Shown: positions 41,246 to 50,403 of the stretch, piece by piece | How positions within the stretch are numbered: the stretch's first letter is position 1 | Layout of the letters: the number at the start of each line of letters is the position of its first letter | Assembly: GCA_958295935.1 (NCBI GenBank) | Contig: OY282385.1 | Span: 2,686,181 to 2,750,180 of the forward strand | DNA length: 64,000 nt | Source of the DNA: an uncultured Dehalococcoidia bacterium | Lineage (GTDB): Bacteria > Chloroflexota > Dehalococcoidia > Lucifugimonadales > Lucifugimonadaceae | Direction of reading: 5' to 3' | Notes under the pieces: model-generated | Seen by the model: only the letters and a program-made list of their open reading frames with translations | The model's database searches: none | What the model was told of the DNA's origin: nothing | Made by a program: the position numbers and the translations under genes

Positions 41246-43486
41246 GTGAACGAGATGAGCGATAAGCAGTCGGCAATCGGGGTGAGCCAGGAGACGCTGG
41301 ACGAGGTGGCCCTATCCCGCGCCGAGTACGAGGCTATATCGGAACGACTTGGGCGGGATCCAAGCCCGTTGGAGCTCGGGCTCTTTGGCTCCCTGTGGAG
41401 CGAGCACTGCGGCTACAAGCACACCAAGCGGCTGCTCAGGACTCTACCGGTGCAGAGTCCCCGCCTGCTCGTGACTCCTGGGGCTGAGAACGCCGGGGTG
41501 ATAGACATAGGGGACGGGCTAGCGATTGCGATGAAGATCGAGTCGCACAATCATCCCTCGGCGGTGGAGCCGTTTCAGGGCGCTGCTACGGGCGTAGGGG
41601 GAATCGTTCGGGACATCTTCGCCATGGGGGCGCGCCCGATCGCGCTGCTCAACTCACTGCGCTTTGGCAGCCCGGAGGATCCGCTCAACCGCTTTCTGTT
41701 CCACGGAGTGGTAGCGGGCATATCCTCCTACGGGAACTGTATCGGCGTGCCGGACGTGGGGGGCGAAATAGCGTTCGACGATTCATACTCCGGCAATCCG
41801 CTGGTCAATGCGATGTGCGTGGGACTGATCGAGAACGGGCGAATGCTGAGCGCATCTGCTCGCGAGCCTGGCGACCTGTTGGCGCTGGTTGGAGCGGATA
41901 CTGGCCGGGACGGCATCCATGGGGCGTCCGGTCTGGCCTCCCGCGCGTTCGAGGAAGAGGCTGAAATGCGTTCGGCCGTGCAGGTCGGCAACCCCTTTCT
42001 CGAGAAGTCGCTGATCGAGGCGTGCCTTGAGGCGGCGAAGCTGGATGGCGTGATGGGGATGCAGGACCTGGGGGCGGCGGGTCTTGCGAGCGCAGCCATC
42101 GAGATGGCGCACCGCAGCGGCATGGGCCTCAGACTTGATTTGTCGAGAGTGACCCGACGAGAAGAGGGGATGACTCCGTATGAGGTGATGCTCTCCGAGT
42201 CTCAGGAGCGGATGCTATTGGCCTTGCGCCCCGGCGCGGAGGGGGAGGTTTTTGCGCTTTTCCGGAAGTGGGATCTTGGCGCTCAGGTGATCGGCGAGTT
42301 CACCCGCGGCGGCAACGTCCTTATAAGCGACGGGCCTGAGCTGTCGGCGGAATCGCCGATCGACGTGTTGGTGGACGCCCCGGAGTATGTTCTCTCCAGC
42401 AGCAAGCCGGACTGGCTGACCAAGATGCAGGATGAGGACCCGGCTCGGCTTCCTCTGCCCAGCGAGGCGCCTGCCGGCGTGCTGCTGCGCCTGCTTTCAT
42501 CCCCCAACATCTCCAGCAGGCGGGCCGTGTTCAGGCAGTACGACCATCAGGTGCAGAACAATACGGTCATCCCGCCAGGGGGCGATGCCGCTCTGTTGAG
42601 GCTCAAGGGTACCAAGAAGGCTATAGCCGTGTCCGTGGACTGCAACGGTCGGCTGTGTTACCTCGATCCCTATGCGGGCAGCATGATAGCGGTGGCTGAG
42701 GCGTGCAGAAACGTCTCTTGCACCGGTGCGGAGCCGATAGCGCTGACCGACGGTCTCAACTTTGGGAATCCGGAGACAAGCGACGTTCAGTATCAGCTCA
42801 CGGAGTCTGTGCGCGGCATTCGGGATGCTGCGCTCGCCTTTGGCGTGCCTGTCGTTAGTGGAAACGCCAGCATGTATAACGATTCACGCGGTCATAGTAT
42901 CCATCCGACACCTATCATCGGTGCGCTGGGCCTGCTGGAAGACGTGAATGCGCACGTCACCTCGGGCTTCAAGGGCGATGGAGACCTCATCGCGGTACTC
43001 GGCGCAGAGTGTGCCTGGGACCACCCCGGCGGCTTGGCGGGCAGCGAGTTTGCCGCCGTGCTGCATAGCTGGACGGGCGGGCGGCCTTTCATCGACCTGG
43101 CTTTCGAGGTGCGCGTGCAGATGTTGTGCCGCCGGCTTGCCCTGGAAGGGATAGCTCGATCCGCGCACGACTGTTCGAACGGGGGCCTTGCCGTAGCGGT
43201 TGCCGAATCCGCTATCATCGGCGGATGCGGCGCTGCGCTCGTCGAGCCGCTGCCGGAGCGTTGGGACGCAGCGATGTTTGGTGAAACGCAGTCCCGGGTG
43301 GTCATTTCGATCAGGCCGGACAGGCTTGGCGATCTGCTTGAGATCGCCAGGGAGTACGGGATTCCCGTCTCAGCGGCAGGTACAGTAGGCGGTGACAGGC
43401 TGCGCTTTGCAGAGGCTATCGACGTTTCGCTGGAGGAGGCCGGCCGGGCCTGGAGCGCCGGGCTGGCTGCGGCCACGTCCGATTGA
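41246..43486 (+). CDS. purL: Phosphoribosylformylglycinamidine synthase, synthetase subunit
   Basis: A 746-residue PurL of the short (multi-subunit) type, converting FGAR to FGAM with ATP and ammonia from PurQ. Landmarks are GSLWSEHCGYKHTK near residue 50, KIESHNHPSAVEPFQGAATGVGG near 100, MQDLGAAGL near 270 and the second half repeating the AIR synthetase fold with DGLNFGNPE and DCSNGGLAVA. Length fits the PurLQS complex rather than the ~1300-residue fused form. The GTG at 41246 and the ATG at 41255 are both possible starts; the ribosome site is weak for each. Confidence 0.96.
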   Translation: MNEMSDKQSAIGVSQETLDEVALSRAEYEAISERLGRDPSPLELGLFGSLWSEHCGYKHTKRLLRTLPVQSPRLLVTPGAENAGVIDIGDGLAIAMKIESHNHPSAVEPFQGAATGVGGIVRDIFAMGARPIALLNSLRFGSPEDPLNRFLFHGVVAGISSYGNCIGVPDVGGEIAFDDSYSGNPLVNAMCVGLIENGRMLSASAREPGDLLALVGADTGRDGIHGASGLASRAFEEEAEMRSAVQVGNPFLEKSLIEACLEAAKLDGVMGMQDLGAAGLASAAIEMAHRSGMGLRLDLSRVTRREEGMTPYEVMLSESQERMLLALRPGAEGEVFALFRKWDLGAQVIGEFTRGGNVLISDGPELSAESPIDVLVDAPEYVLSSSKPDWLTKMQDEDPARLPLPSEAPAGVLLRLLSSPNISSRRAVFRQYDHQVQNNTVIPPGGDAALLRLKGTKKAIAVSVDCNGRLCYLDPYAGSMIAVAEACRNVSCTGAEPIALTDGLNFGNPETSDVQYQLTESVRGIRDAALAFGVPVVSGNASMYNDSRGHSIHPTPIIGALGLLEDVNAHVTSGFKGDGDLIAVLGAECAWDHPGGLAGSEFAAVLHSWTGGRPFIDLAFEVRVQMLCRRLALEGIARSAHDCSNGGLAVAVAESAIIGGCGAALVEPLPERWDAAMFGETQSRVVISIRPDRLGDLLEIAREYGIPVSAAGTVGGDRLRFAEAIDVSLEEAGRAWSAGLAAATSD

Positions 43487-43595
43487 TTTCCCGTAACCTG
43501 TGAGCGTCTTTCCAGATGCGCGATAATAAGGATGATTTCACTAGGCAATCTGAGAACGCGTGTGCAGTTGCTCGCGTTTTCTCCTGGAGGCGAGT

Positions 43596-43916
43596 TTGCC
43601 AAGATACGACTACGTGTGCCGGTTGAACGGGCACCTCTTTGAAGAAATACAGAGTTTCTATGCGGAGTCAGGAGCCGCCTGCCCGCGGTGCGGAGCGCCG
43701 TCGGACCGGCAGATCTCCATACCCGCGGTCCACTACAAGGGGTCCGGCTTCTACACGACGGACCATGCCCGGAACAGTTCGAGGCAGTCTTCCAGCAGTT
43801 CGGGAAAGAACGGGGGGGACTCGGACAAGCCGCCTGAGAAGGCCAAGAAGGGCTCGAAGGCCTCTTCAACCGAGTCGAAAGGCTCTTCGGACAGCAGCAA
43901 GTCCGAGGCCAGTTGA
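43596..43916 (+). CDS. FmdB-family zinc-ribbon protein
   Basis: A 106-residue protein from a TTG at 43596 with GGAGG 5 nt upstream. Residues 1-60 follow the FmdB regulator-like pattern: PRYDYVCRLNGHLFEE, ACPRCGAPSDRQIS, then AVHYKGSGFYTTD. The first knuckle keeps one Cys and has GH where the second Cys is normal, while the second knuckle has the usual C-P-x-C. From residue ~65 onward the chain is a Ser/Lys/Gly-rich disordered tail. Function of the family is poorly known. It lies between purL and dtd, 34 nt before dtd. Confidence 0.85.
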   Translation: MPRYDYVCRLNGHLFEEIQSFYAESGAACPRCGAPSDRQISIPAVHYKGSGFYTTDHARNSSRQSSSSSGKNGGDSDKPPEKAKKGSKASSTESKGSSDSSKSEAS

Positions 43917-43949
43917 GTTTCTGTTGCCAGCGTCCCATTTCGAAGAGTC

Positions 43950-44423
43950 GTGCGAGCGGTAATACAACGGGTTTCCTGGGCGGCGGTGCACGTCGAGGGC
44001 CGCAAGGTGGGCAGCATCGACAGGGGTTTGGCGGTGTTCGTGGGGATATCCCATGAGGACAACCGGGATGATGCTGTTTATCTGGCCCAGAAGACGGTCA
44101 ACATGCGCTTGTTCCCCGACCCGTCCAACCCTTCCCGCGGCTTCGAGTTATCTGCAATAGACGCGGGTGCGAAGCTGCTGCTGGTCAGCCAGTTCACGTT
44201 GTACGCGTCCACGCGAAAGGGACGGCGGCCGTCGTTCGTCGAGGCTGCGCCCCCGGAGGCGTCACGGCCGTTGTTCGACCTGGTGGTAAAGGCGTTCCGT
44301 GGTACCGGCTTGCATGTTGAAACCGGCGAGTTCGGGGCGTCTATGCGCGTCGAGATGGCCAATGAGGGGCCGATGACCATCATGCTGGACACTGTCGACC
44401 GGCTACGGCCCAGGCGGGGATGA
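43950..44423 (+). CDS. dtd: D-aminoacyl-tRNA deacylase
   Basis: A 157-residue DTD enzyme that hydrolyses D-aminoacyl-tRNAs (and Gly-tRNA(Ala)). It opens RAVIQRVSWAAVHVEG and carries the two hallmark segments LLVSQFTLYA near residue 77 and the cross-subunit Gly-cisPro-type loop NEGPMTIMLD near the end, together with GEFGASM. A GTG starts it, right after the FmdB-like gene, in the same direction as purL. Confidence 0.95.
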   Translation: MRAVIQRVSWAAVHVEGRKVGSIDRGLAVFVGISHEDNRDDAVYLAQKTVNMRLFPDPSNPSRGFELSAIDAGAKLLLVSQFTLYASTRKGRRPSFVEAAPPEASRPLFDLVVKAFRGTGLHVETGEFGASMRVEMANEGPMTIMLDTVDRLRPRRG

Positions 44424-44531
44424 GGGAAGGGCTGGCGACTCATTCCTGCGGCCAACGCCTGCCGCTCGGCTGCCGCCTGTTGTTACATGGGCGGGATTTC
44501 TTCACCGGACCGCCGGCGGGGCAGGGGAGAC

Positions 44532-45392
44532 CTAAGCGGCCCCATGTTCCAGGTCCAGGCCTATGTTCATGGTCTTTGCCGAATGTGTCAGTGCGCCTAC
44601 CGAGATCATGTCGACTCCGGCGGCGGCGATGGCCGCAACGTTGTCCAGGGTCACGTTGCCGGATGCCTCGGTCAAGCATCGGCCCTTCAGCGCTTCCGCG
44701 GCTTCCCGCACGTCGGCAAGGGTCATGTTGTCGAGCAGCACGATGTCGGCGCCTGCCTCCATGGCTATGCGGGCATCGCTCACCGATTCCACTTCCACTT
44801 CGATGCGCACCGTGTGCGGGGCTCTATTTCGGGCGCGGTGGATAATTTCCGCAAGTCCCATTCCGTACGTTCTGAGGGCTTCGACGTGATTGTCCTTGAT
44901 CAACACGCCGTCGGCCAGGTTGCGCCTGTGATTCCGTCCTCCTCCGGCGGCGACGGCGTACTTGTCGAGCGCTCGGAGCCCTGGCGCGGTCTTGCGCGTA
45001 TCCAATATGTCTACACCGGTTCCGGCCACGGCCTCGACAAAGCGGGAGGTTAGCGTAGCGATGCCGCTCATGCGCTGCATGAAGTTGAGTGCGGTTCGTT
45101 CGGCCATGAGGATAGTTGCGAGGCAGCCTGCAACCGTGGCTACACTCTCGCCGCCCTGGACGCGATCGGCGTCTGCGAAATGCGCGGAAGTATCGAGAGA
45201 GGGGTCCACCCTGTTGAAGACGGCCAGCGCGACCGGCAATCCGGCGAGGACTCCGCTTTCACGCGGCACGACGCGTGCTTTTGCCCGCAGGTTTTCCGGC
45301 GCCAGGCTTGCGGTGGTGACGTCGCCTGCTGCGAGGTCCTCTTGCAGCGCCCGGTCGATGATTGACTGAAGCTCGCCTGCGGGCGGGAGCAT
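44532..45392 (-). CDS. nadC: Nicotinate-nucleotide pyrophosphorylase (carboxylating)
   Basis: A 286-residue quinolinate phosphoribosyltransferase that makes nicotinate mononucleotide from quinolinate and PRPP. ALQEDLAAGDVTTASL near the start, LNFMQRMSGIATLT near 95, DTRKTAPGLRALDKYAV near 130 and GGGRNHRRNLADGVLIKDNH are family signatures with the phosphate-binding Arg, His and Lys residues. It starts 16 nt after the nadA stop, completing a miaB-nadA-nadC operon for de novo NAD. No nadB is present in the window. Confidence 0.96.
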   Translation of the reverse strand: MLPPAGELQSIIDRALQEDLAAGDVTTASLAPENLRAKARVVPRESGVLAGLPVALAVFNRVDPSLDTSAHFADADRVQGGESVATVAGCLATILMAERTALNFMQRMSGIATLTSRFVEAVAGTGVDILDTRKTAPGLRALDKYAVAAGGGRNHRRNLADGVLIKDNHVEALRTYGMGLAEIIHRARNRAPHTVRIEVEVESVSDARIAMEAGADIVLLDNMTLADVREAAEALKGRCLTEASGNVTLDNVAAIAAAGVDMISVGALTHSAKTMNIGLDLEHGAA

Positions 45393-45408
45393 TTGGCCGG
45401 GCGTCCTG

Positions 45409-46632
45409 TTATCCGCCGATCTTGAGCATGCGCTCTAGGGCCGTGATGGCGTCTTTTCGCACGTCGGCAGGAACTCGTACCCGGTTTATTACGAGGCCCG
45501 CCATCAGCCCTTCGAGTACCCATAGGACGTATGCCGGATGGATTCGGTACATCGTGGCGCAGGGGCAGATGACAGGATCGAGACAGAAGATCGTCTTGTC
45601 GGGATTTTCCTGCGCCAAACGATTGACTAGGTTGATTTCGGTACCGATAGCCCAGGCGGTACCGGGGTCGGCCTGAGACACCGTACGAACAATGAACTCC
45701 GTGGAGCCGTTCACGTCCGCCTCTTGGAGCGCGTCGGTAGTGCATTCGGGGTGAACGATGACGTTCACGTCGGGGTGCGTTTCCCTTGCCTGTCGGATCT
45801 GCTCGACTGTGAAGCGTGTGTGTACCGAGCAGTGTCCCTGCCACAGGATGACCTTCGCCCGGCGGATCTGCTCCGGGGTTAGACCTCCCATGGCTCGGAA
45901 GGGGTTCCATACAGCCATATCTTTTTGGCTGACGCCCAGTTTTAGGGCGGTGTTCCTGCCCAGGTGCTGGTCTGGCAGGAAGAAGATTCTGCTACCGCGA
46001 TCGAATGCCCACTCGAACGCTTCTGCGGCATTTGAAGAGGTGCATACGGCGCCGCCGTTGCGCCCGCACAGGGCCTTTATGGCGGCGGTCGAGTTCATGT
46101 AGGTGAGGGGGACCACCTCGTCTTGGCCGCCTAGGACGGCGGATATATCGTCCCATGCGTCGCTGACGTCGTCGCTGTGAGCCATGTCTGCCATGGAGCA
46201 TCCGGCGGCCATGTTTGGCAGTATGACGTTCTGTGCGGGCGCGGTGAGAATGTCTGCGGTTTCGGCCATGAAGTGAACGCCGCAGAACACGACGAACGAG
46301 GCTTCACGCTCTTCCGCGGCCATTCTGGAGAGTTTGTAGGAGTCTCCGCGGAAGTCGGCGTACTTGATGACGTCGTCTCTCTGATAGTGGTGTCCCAGAA
46401 TGATTGCCTGCTGTCCGAGGGCCTTTCTCGCCTCCAGGATGCCTGCGTCAAGTTCTTCCGGCGATAGTTTCAGGTACCTAGTGGGGACTTTTTGCCACCT
46501 GACGCCGGACCTGAACTCTTCTTCCAGCGTGCGGGTGCGTAGGTTTCCGTCGGTCTGGCAGAACGCGGACTGCTCAAGTTCGGTGATGGGTATCGCTACT
46601 TGGCCGCCGCTTCGTCTCGATACGGTTGTCAT
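45409..46632 (-). CDS. nadA: Quinolinate synthase
   Basis: A 407-residue NadA, condensing iminoaspartate and dihydroxyacetone phosphate to quinolinate. Cysteines for its oxygen-sensitive 4Fe-4S cluster are in VVFCGVHFMAETAD, HPECTTDALQEAD and CLDPVICPCATMYRIHP. AIILGHHYQRDDV near residue 60 is the first substrate-binding motif. The start is the ATG at 46632 that overlaps the miaB stop (ATGA); longer readings run antisense-free into miaB but are not conserved. The gene lies in the miaB-nadA-nadC operon. Confidence 0.96.
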   Translation of the reverse strand: MTTVSRRSGGQVAIPITELEQSAFCQTDGNLRTRTLEEEFRSGVRWQKVPTRYLKLSPEELDAGILEARKALGQQAIILGHHYQRDDVIKYADFRGDSYKLSRMAAEEREASFVVFCGVHFMAETADILTAPAQNVILPNMAAGCSMADMAHSDDVSDAWDDISAVLGGQDEVVPLTYMNSTAAIKALCGRNGGAVCTSSNAAEAFEWAFDRGSRIFFLPDQHLGRNTALKLGVSQKDMAVWNPFRAMGGLTPEQIRRAKVILWQGHCSVHTRFTVEQIRQARETHPDVNVIVHPECTTDALQEADVNGSTEFIVRTVSQADPGTAWAIGTEINLVNRLAQENPDKTIFCLDPVICPCATMYRIHPAYVLWVLEGLMAGLVINRVRVPADVRKDAITALERMLKIGG

Positions 46633-47999
46633 GGCGTGCTCGCTGCGGGTAGTTTGTGTTGATCCCAGTTGTGAGCTGCTTGCCGATTGGTTTCCTGATC
46701 CGGCGGGGCTGCCGTTTTCCCTGCTTCCTGCACTTCCCCTCTCAGCGACCACGGGGTGGCGTCCGTGATGCGCACGGTCACCGTCTGGCCGATCATGGAA
46801 TCCTCACCTTGCAGGTAGACTATTTTATCGCCTCTGGTCCTGCCCTGTAACCTCCCGCGGGTGCGGTTGTCCACCAGCACTTCAAATTTCTGTCCGGCGA
46901 GGCGCTTGTTCATTCCGTTCTGGATTTGCTCCTGCATTCTGGAGACTTCTGCGAGCCGCCCCTTCTTTTCAGTGCGGTCGAGTGTGTCGGGCAGCCGTCT
47001 CGATGCGAGGGTTCCCGGCCTTTCGGAGTAGGCTGCCGCGTGCACCTTGTCGAAGCGGACTTCCTGGAGCAGCTCCAGAGAGCGGCGGAACTGTTCCCGG
47101 CTTTCTCCCGGAAAGCCTACGATGAGGTCCGTGGTCATGGTGACTGCGGGGATGGTTTCCCTGATTTCTTTGACTTTGTCGAGGTACTGCCGGCGGGTGT
47201 ACCCGCGTTTCATGTCGGCCAAGATTGCGTCGTCGCCCGCCTGCACTGGCAGGTTTACGGACTCGCAAACTTTGGGCAGATCCGCGACGGCGCGGATTAT
47301 GCGGCTCGACATGTCGTTCGGATGTGAGGTGAGGAAGCGGATACGTTCCAGGCCCTCGATGGCGTGCACTTCGTACAGCAGGTCGGCCAAATCTCTCCTG
47401 GGTGACAGATCCTGGCCGTAGGAGTCCACGTTTTGCCCCAGCAGGGTGACTTCTCTCACGCCCCGCTGGGCAAGCAGGGCGGTTTCCCTGACTATTTCGT
47501 CCGTCGATCTGCTGGTTTCCCGGCCTCTGCGGTAGGGGATGATGCAGAAGGTGCAGAACTTGTCGCATCCGTGGACGATGGGGACGAATGCGGTAACTCC
47601 GGGCTGTTTGGGTACGAGAGAATCGAGGCATCCTTCCGCGTCGAGGCCGATGCGTGCGGCGGCGGCCTGGATTACCGGCTCGAACTGCTGGGGCCTTGCC
47701 CACACGTCAACATGTGGGAATCTGCGTCGGAGTTTGTCCTGAGTGGGTCCGACCATGCATCCCATGACCGCGATGGTGCGGTTCGGGTGGGCCATTTTTA
47801 TGGGTTTGAGGCGTCCAAGCAGTCCTGTGGCGGTATCTTCGGCTGACTGCCGCACCACGCATGTATTCAGTACGACGACGTCGGAATCTTCGGGTACGTC
47901 GCAAGACAGTAGGCCCAGCTTTTCGAGACCGCTCGCAAGTCGGTCGGAATCGGCCTTGTTCATCTGGCAGCCAACTGTCCAGAGGTTGTAGGTAGCCAT
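46629..47999 (-). CDS. miaB: tRNA-2-methylthio-N6-dimethylallyladenosine synthase
   Basis: A 456-residue radical SAM methylthiotransferase. The N-terminal UPF0004 domain has Cys in VGCQMNKADSD, VLNTCVVRQSAED and VMGCMVGPTQ; the radical SAM triad is CDKFCTFC near residue 145; a TRAM domain (LVDNRTRGRLQGRTRG) is near residue 385. It adds the methylthio group at position 2 of A37 in tRNAs reading codons that begin with U. First gene of the operon with nadA and nadC; sharing iron-sulfur chemistry with NadA may explain the grouping. The last ~30 residues are not conserved. Confidence 0.96.
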   Translation of the reverse strand: MATYNLWTVGCQMNKADSDRLASGLEKLGLLSCDVPEDSDVVVLNTCVVRQSAEDTATGLLGRLKPIKMAHPNRTIAVMGCMVGPTQDKLRRRFPHVDVWARPQQFEPVIQAAAARIGLDAEGCLDSLVPKQPGVTAFVPIVHGCDKFCTFCIIPYRRGRETSRSTDEIVRETALLAQRGVREVTLLGQNVDSYGQDLSPRRDLADLLYEVHAIEGLERIRFLTSHPNDMSSRIIRAVADLPKVCESVNLPVQAGDDAILADMKRGYTRRQYLDKVKEIRETIPAVTMTTDLIVGFPGESREQFRRSLELLQEVRFDKVHAAAYSERPGTLASRRLPDTLDRTEKKGRLAEVSRMQEQIQNGMNKRLAGQKFEVLVDNRTRGRLQGRTRGDKIVYLQGEDSMIGQTVTVRITDATPWSLRGEVQEAGKTAAPPDQETNRQAAHNWDQHKLPAASTP

Positions 48000-48127
48000 T
48001 ACCGTATGGGCCTTGGCTCTTGTGCCTGTTGGCGTTTCTGCCTTTTATGGTTTCTGTGGTTGGGGGTACGGCCGGCTTTCCTGCGGTGCCGTTGCGGTCG
48101 CCTGTAGCGAAAGCCGATGGTATTTTG

Positions 48128-48220
48128 TGGCGGAGGGAGTGGGATTCGAACCCACGAGGGGGCTCATCACCCCCAACCCGCTTAGCAGGCGGGCGCACTA
48201 GGCCTCTATGCGATCCCTCC
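48128..48220 (-). tRNA. tRNA-Ser (anticodon GCU)
   Basis: On the minus strand the acceptor GGAGGGA pairs with TCCCTCC, discriminator G, encoded CCA. The anticodon loop reads CTGCTAA, so GCU. A long variable arm (GGGGG-TGATGAG-CCCCC type) marks a class II tRNA, as expected for Ser. T-arm GTGGGTTCGAATCCCAC. A TATATT -10 box lies about 25 nt upstream of the 5' end. Confidence 0.96.
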
Positions 48221-48445
48221 GATAGCGGGTTGCCGCTTCCTACGTTTCAATATAGCCCTGCGGCACACACTCCCGCAACTTTGGTTGTTGCGCGGGCTTG
48301 CGGGCTTTGGGGCGCCGGCGGTGGGGCAGCGTCCGGGAGGAGTGAGCCGGGAGTCATCGCTGCGGCTTTTCGGCAGTTGCCGGGGAATGTGAAGCATTTT
48401 GAAAGTCGTTTTCAACGATCCTGGATTATCCCGGCAACACGCGAT

Positions 48446-49078
48446 CTACAGGATCCACGGGAACCGTGGGGTCCACGGGAACCCCGGATTGGTAGTGGAC
48501 CACGGATACCCGTCGAGGATGGTGAATATGGCGGCGACTAAGGACCACACGGAGGCAAGACCAAAGGGCATCAAGTATGCGAGTCTGGGCAGAGTATCGT
48601 TTGAGGTGAAGCGTAATTCACCCCTGGATCTTTTGTGGCTAATACACATCCATATCAGAGAGGCGCATAATGTCACGAAACTAATCAATACCAGTGCACC
48701 ACTAAAAAGCCGTAGTGTGACTATCAGACCTAGGAGCCAGCTGCTATACAGGGTCGTATAGGCTGCGATGATAAGGATACGCGGTGCAGATATGTTAAAC
48801 ATTCTCAGGAGCAAGTATATCCAAGGCAAGAAGAGCATTGCAGAATATACTGCACCTGCCACCGCATACCACCTGGGGCTCAGACCTTTGTTCCGCGCAA
48901 TAAATGCACAAATCAAAGCGCCTATTGGGGCATACAGGATCCCAATTTCAAACAGAATACCTATATAGGCCATCGCTAAATAGTGAATACATGCAAGGAT
49001 AATAAATATACCGACGATGGGCCCCATTGATGAGGCCATGGGAATGGCCGTGAAGAGCGTACCGAGTGCAAACTTCAT
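48446..49078 (-). CDS. Multi-pass membrane protein of unknown function
   Basis: A 210-residue protein from an ATG at 49078 (the open frame extends 19 codons further, with no better ribosome site). About six hydrophobic helices, for example SMGPIVGIFIILACIHYLAM, ILYAPIGALICAFIA, MLFLPWIYLLL and SWLLGLIVTLRL. The last ~20 residues repeat P-W and T-x-P motifs, and the DNA there carries a perfect CCACGG-GAA-CCGTGG hairpin and a repeated TCCACGGGAAC. Codon use is AT-richer than in neighbouring genes, hinting at foreign origin. No family recognised. It is alone, between tRNA-Ser and the nuclease-like gene. Confidence 0.65.
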   Translation of the reverse strand: MKFALGTLFTAIPMASSMGPIVGIFIILACIHYLAMAYIGILFEIGILYAPIGALICAFIARNKGLSPRWYAVAGAVYSAMLFLPWIYLLLRMFNISAPRILIIAAYTTLYSSWLLGLIVTLRLFSGALVLISFVTLCASLIWMCISHKRSRGELRFTSNDTLPRLAYLMPFGLASVWSLVAAIFTILDGYPWSTTNPGFPWTPRFPWIL

Positions 49079-49272
49079 TGTCGGTCTACCGCTTTCGTCG
49101 TAATTCAGGAACAGGCATAGCGACGGGGCCGCCAAGGTGACGGGAGTGGATGGGGCGTTCTAGGGAGCACCGCGGTCAGCATCGCCGCGGCCGGGGGTGC
49201 GAGTCTATCACCGATCGAGATGGGCCTTGTTCCTTCTTTACTGAAGGGAGAAGGGCGGAGAGGGAAGCGGGG

Positions 49273-50400
49273 TTATGCGACCTGGGTGGCGGCCATGGAC
49301 GTTCCGATTTTGTCGATTTGGACCTTGTTCATCCAGTAGAAGAGGTCGTCCGGGTCTCCACCAACGAGCTTTGTGGCGAGGTTTCTGGTCACTTCCTCGA
49401 AGCGGGGCTGTAATTTTTGGTTTAGTTTCCTCCCAAAGAGCGCTCCTGACCCGCCGCCTACAAGCCCCCCGATGATATTGCCGGGTCCTGGGACTATGGA
49501 TCCTCCCGCAGCACCGCCGGCAGCACCGGCCGACATGCAAACCTTAATGATGCCGAACTTCGTCATCAACGCCAACGCTTTGATGGAATGAACTCTGGAC
49601 CGATCCTTCAGATCCACACCGGCGAGCTCACGTTCAGTCGAGACAATTTGCCAAAGAAGCTTGATTCCTGCAACAATTTCGGCGGCGTGCGGCAATATAC
49701 GGCCGATAGAGTCAGGCACGTCTATGCCCATATTTTCTGTCAGCTTTTTCAAACCGTCTTTGGCGTTTTCGGTCAGTTCGGCATCCGAGCCTATGTCGGT
49801 GATACGGTTTACCAATTCCGGATGTGAGTTCTCGATACTCTCATATATTTCTGTGCTGATGAGGAATTCTATGTTGGGGTTGTCCTGCATGGCATCCACA
49901 GTTTCGTTGGCATAACGTTTCTTGCCGGTTTTTACCTGATGGTAGATAACCTCACCGGATGGTGAGGTTCCCGTAAGGTCCCAGCAGGGCTGATTTGGGC
50001 TTTCGGCGAGTTCAAAATTCCACCCCGGTTTCTGCTCTTCCAGGATGGACTTGGTTTTCAATTCAGCGATTTTTCCCTTGAGGTTCGACACAAAACCTGT
50101 GTATTTTGGTGAGTCTATGCCGTGCTCTAGCATTTCTTTGTAATGCTGGGGTAGTGATTTACTCTGCGCGACGTTAGGGGAAGCTAAGCCATGGGCTTCG
50201 CGCAATATATCCGGTACGTTACGCTCATTGAATAGAGCTTGGAGCGCCTCCTCTGCGGCCAAGGAAATTTCAATGGCGAAATGGCCTTTATCCATGGCGC
50301 GGATCTGCTTGATAATTTCTTGGTACTCAGGATCATCTGCGCTCTTCACTGCGGGGAGTTTCCGCAGTTCGGGAAGGAGGTCAAGGGATTGCATTGTCAT
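49273..50400 (-). CDS. Restriction-endonuclease-like protein with glycine-zipper C-terminus
   Basis: A 375-residue protein. Residues ~105-160 look like a PD-(D/E)XK fold: Glu in GKIAELKTKSIL, then PNQPCWDLTG with the central Asp near 138, and VIYHQVKTG where Q-V-K supplies the Lys near 154. Residues ~285-320 are a glycine-rich hydrophobic run (AGGAAGGSIVPGPGNIIGG) typical of glycine-zipper segments that insert in membranes. N-terminal ~90 residues are helical. The gene begins 3 nt after the end of the coiled-coil gene, so they form an operon. A nuclease coupled to a membrane-inserting segment would suit a defence effector or a secreted toxin; this is inference. Confidence 0.75.
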   Translation of the reverse strand: MTMQSLDLLPELRKLPAVKSADDPEYQEIIKQIRAMDKGHFAIEISLAAEEALQALFNERNVPDILREAHGLASPNVAQSKSLPQHYKEMLEHGIDSPKYTGFVSNLKGKIAELKTKSILEEQKPGWNFELAESPNQPCWDLTGTSPSGEVIYHQVKTGKKRYANETVDAMQDNPNIEFLISTEIYESIENSHPELVNRITDIGSDAELTENAKDGLKKLTENMGIDVPDSIGRILPHAAEIVAGIKLLWQIVSTERELAGVDLKDRSRVHSIKALALMTKFGIIKVCMSAGAAGGAAGGSIVPGPGNIIGGLVGGGSGALFGRKLNQKLQPRFEEVTRNLATKLVGGDPDDLFYWMNKVQIDKIGTSMAATQVA

Positions 50401-50403
50401 GGT

